Shown here: piece after piece, positions 5,512 to 5,840 of the stretch
Position numbering within the stretch: the first letter of the stretch is position 1
Layout: every line of letters begins with the position of its first letter
From: an uncultured Ancrocorticia sp.
GTDB lineage: Bacteria; Actinomycetota; Actinomycetes; Actinomycetales; Actinomycetaceae
NCBI GenBank assembly: GCA_905373325.1
Contig: CAJPTB010000133.1
Location: forward strand, 1-5,840
Direction: 5' to 3'
Length of the DNA: 5,840 bases
Position numbers and translations under genes: made by a program
The notes under the pieces: model-generated
Seen by the model: the letters and a program-made list of their open reading frames with translations, nothing else
Told to the model about the DNA's origin: nothing
Database searches by the model: none

Positions 5512-5840
5512 ATGACAGATTTTTCGCACGGATCCGGGGGGCGTCAGGAACCTGGAGAGGATGGACACGCCGCTGGGACCGGACCTTGGAATTCTGAGCA
5601 AGGGCTTCAAGGGGGCGCGCCTTACAACCAGTTCGGACAGCAGCAGGCGCCGTTCGGACAGCAGCAGGCGCCGTTTGGTCAGCAGCAGCCCCTCGGCTAC
5701 GACGGGGCTTTTGCCTCCAACAATATGCCCGGCGCCCCGAACAGTATGCCCGGTGCCCCCAACGCGCCGAGCCAGGCTTCCGCCCCCGATGCGGCGGGCC
5801 GGCAGGCCTCCGGGGAGGACGATTACGCGCCGAGCGTCAC
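5512..5840 (+). CDS. N-terminal part of a low-complexity Gln/Pro/Gly-rich protein (runs off the window)
   Basis: The frame is open from ATG 5512 to the right edge, giving 109 complete codons without a stop. The visible part is hydrophilic and disordered. It contains three copies of a 7-residue unit of the type FGQQQAP (about 41-61) and two copies of NxMPGAP (about 70-83), then an acidic ASGEDDYAPS stretch. Such tails in actinobacteria commonly precede membrane domains (for example DUF4190, RDD or similar multi-pass proteins), but nothing in this window shows what follows. The start has GGGAA at 5503-5507 as a fair ribosome binding site and a good promoter candidate 65-110 nt upstream. A short upstream frame (ATG 5444) ends in the same ATGA but has no ribosome binding site. 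Its GC-rich, GC-ended codons match the other real genes. Function unknown. Confidence 0.75.
   Translation, partial: MTDFSHGSGGRQEPGEDGHAAGTGPWNSEQGLQGGAPYNQFGQQQAPFGQQQAPFGQQQPLGYDGAFASNNMPGAPNSMPGAPNAPSQASAPDAAGRQASGEDDYAPSV
5632..5694 (+). repeat. 21-bp tandem repeat, three in-frame units
   Basis: Units start at 5632, 5653 and 5674. The first two are identical over 21 bp; the third diverges mainly at synonymous positions and in its last codons. Each encodes FGQQQ plus two more residues. Identical neighbours suggest recent duplication by slippage. Confidence 0.85.
5719..5760 (+). repeat. 21-bp imperfect tandem repeat, two in-frame units
   Basis: Units at 5719-5739 and 5740-5760 each encode Asn, Asn or Ser, then MPGAP. 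They differ mostly at third codon positions, which suggests the peptide rather than the DNA is being kept. A third partial copy (AACGCGCCG) follows. Confidence 0.75.

Noticed and set aside
5444..5515. Upstream 23-codon ORF overlapping the start of the last gene by ATGA
   Set aside because: It has no ribosome binding site, and its ATG overlaps the best -10 candidate, so it is unlikely to be transcribed as an ORF.

Overview
The window is very GC-rich DNA with strong GNC codon bias and short overlaps between genes, typical of a high-GC actinobacterium. The gene content (sialic acid catabolism beside a peptide-type ABC importer) suggests a mucosa- or host-associated actinomycete, such as the Actinomyces/Schaalia or bifidobacterial type. 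This is inference from composition and gene content; there is no rRNA or marker gene to fix the taxon.

Positions 1-3730 are the distal part of a tightly packed + strand operon. It holds the 3' tail of an upstream gene (probably the first ATPase of the transporter), a DppF/OppF-type ABC ATPase, a DapA/NanA-superfamily aldolase, a ROK kinase of the NanK type and NanE. Each start lies inside the end of the preceding gene (overlaps of 4, 31, 4 and 13 nt) and most have a clear purine-rich ribosome binding site. Together the enzymes would take up N-acetylneuraminate, cleave it to ManNAc plus pyruvate, phosphorylate ManNAc, and epimerise ManNAc-6-P to GlcNAc-6-P. Deacetylation and deamination (NagA/NagB) are not in the window. 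The operon appears to end at a 20-nt near-perfect palindrome about 27 nt after nanE.

Positions 3731-4639 hold a separate gene for a single-pass membrane protein with an extracytoplasmic DUF4352-like beta-sandwich domain. Positions 4640-4937 are non-canonical. First comes about 150 nt of GC-rich DNA that ends in a reading frame resembling a hydrophobic-plus-polyarginine protein tail. Then comes an abrupt island of about 140 nt with only about 24% GC. The island is almost exactly filled by an open 45-codon ORF using codons foreign to the neighbouring genes. It stops 9 nt before a SprT-like zinc metalloprotease gene (4938-5378).

Positions 5379-5511 carry a good actinobacterial promoter candidate. 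It reads into a gene cut by the window edge (5512 onward) whose visible N-terminal part is low-complexity, Gln/Pro/Gly-rich and built partly of two sets of 7-residue tandem repeats. The best leads are the AT-rich island with its small ORF, the tail-like remnant that abuts it, and the aldolase whose sialate-pocket residues differ from textbook NanA.
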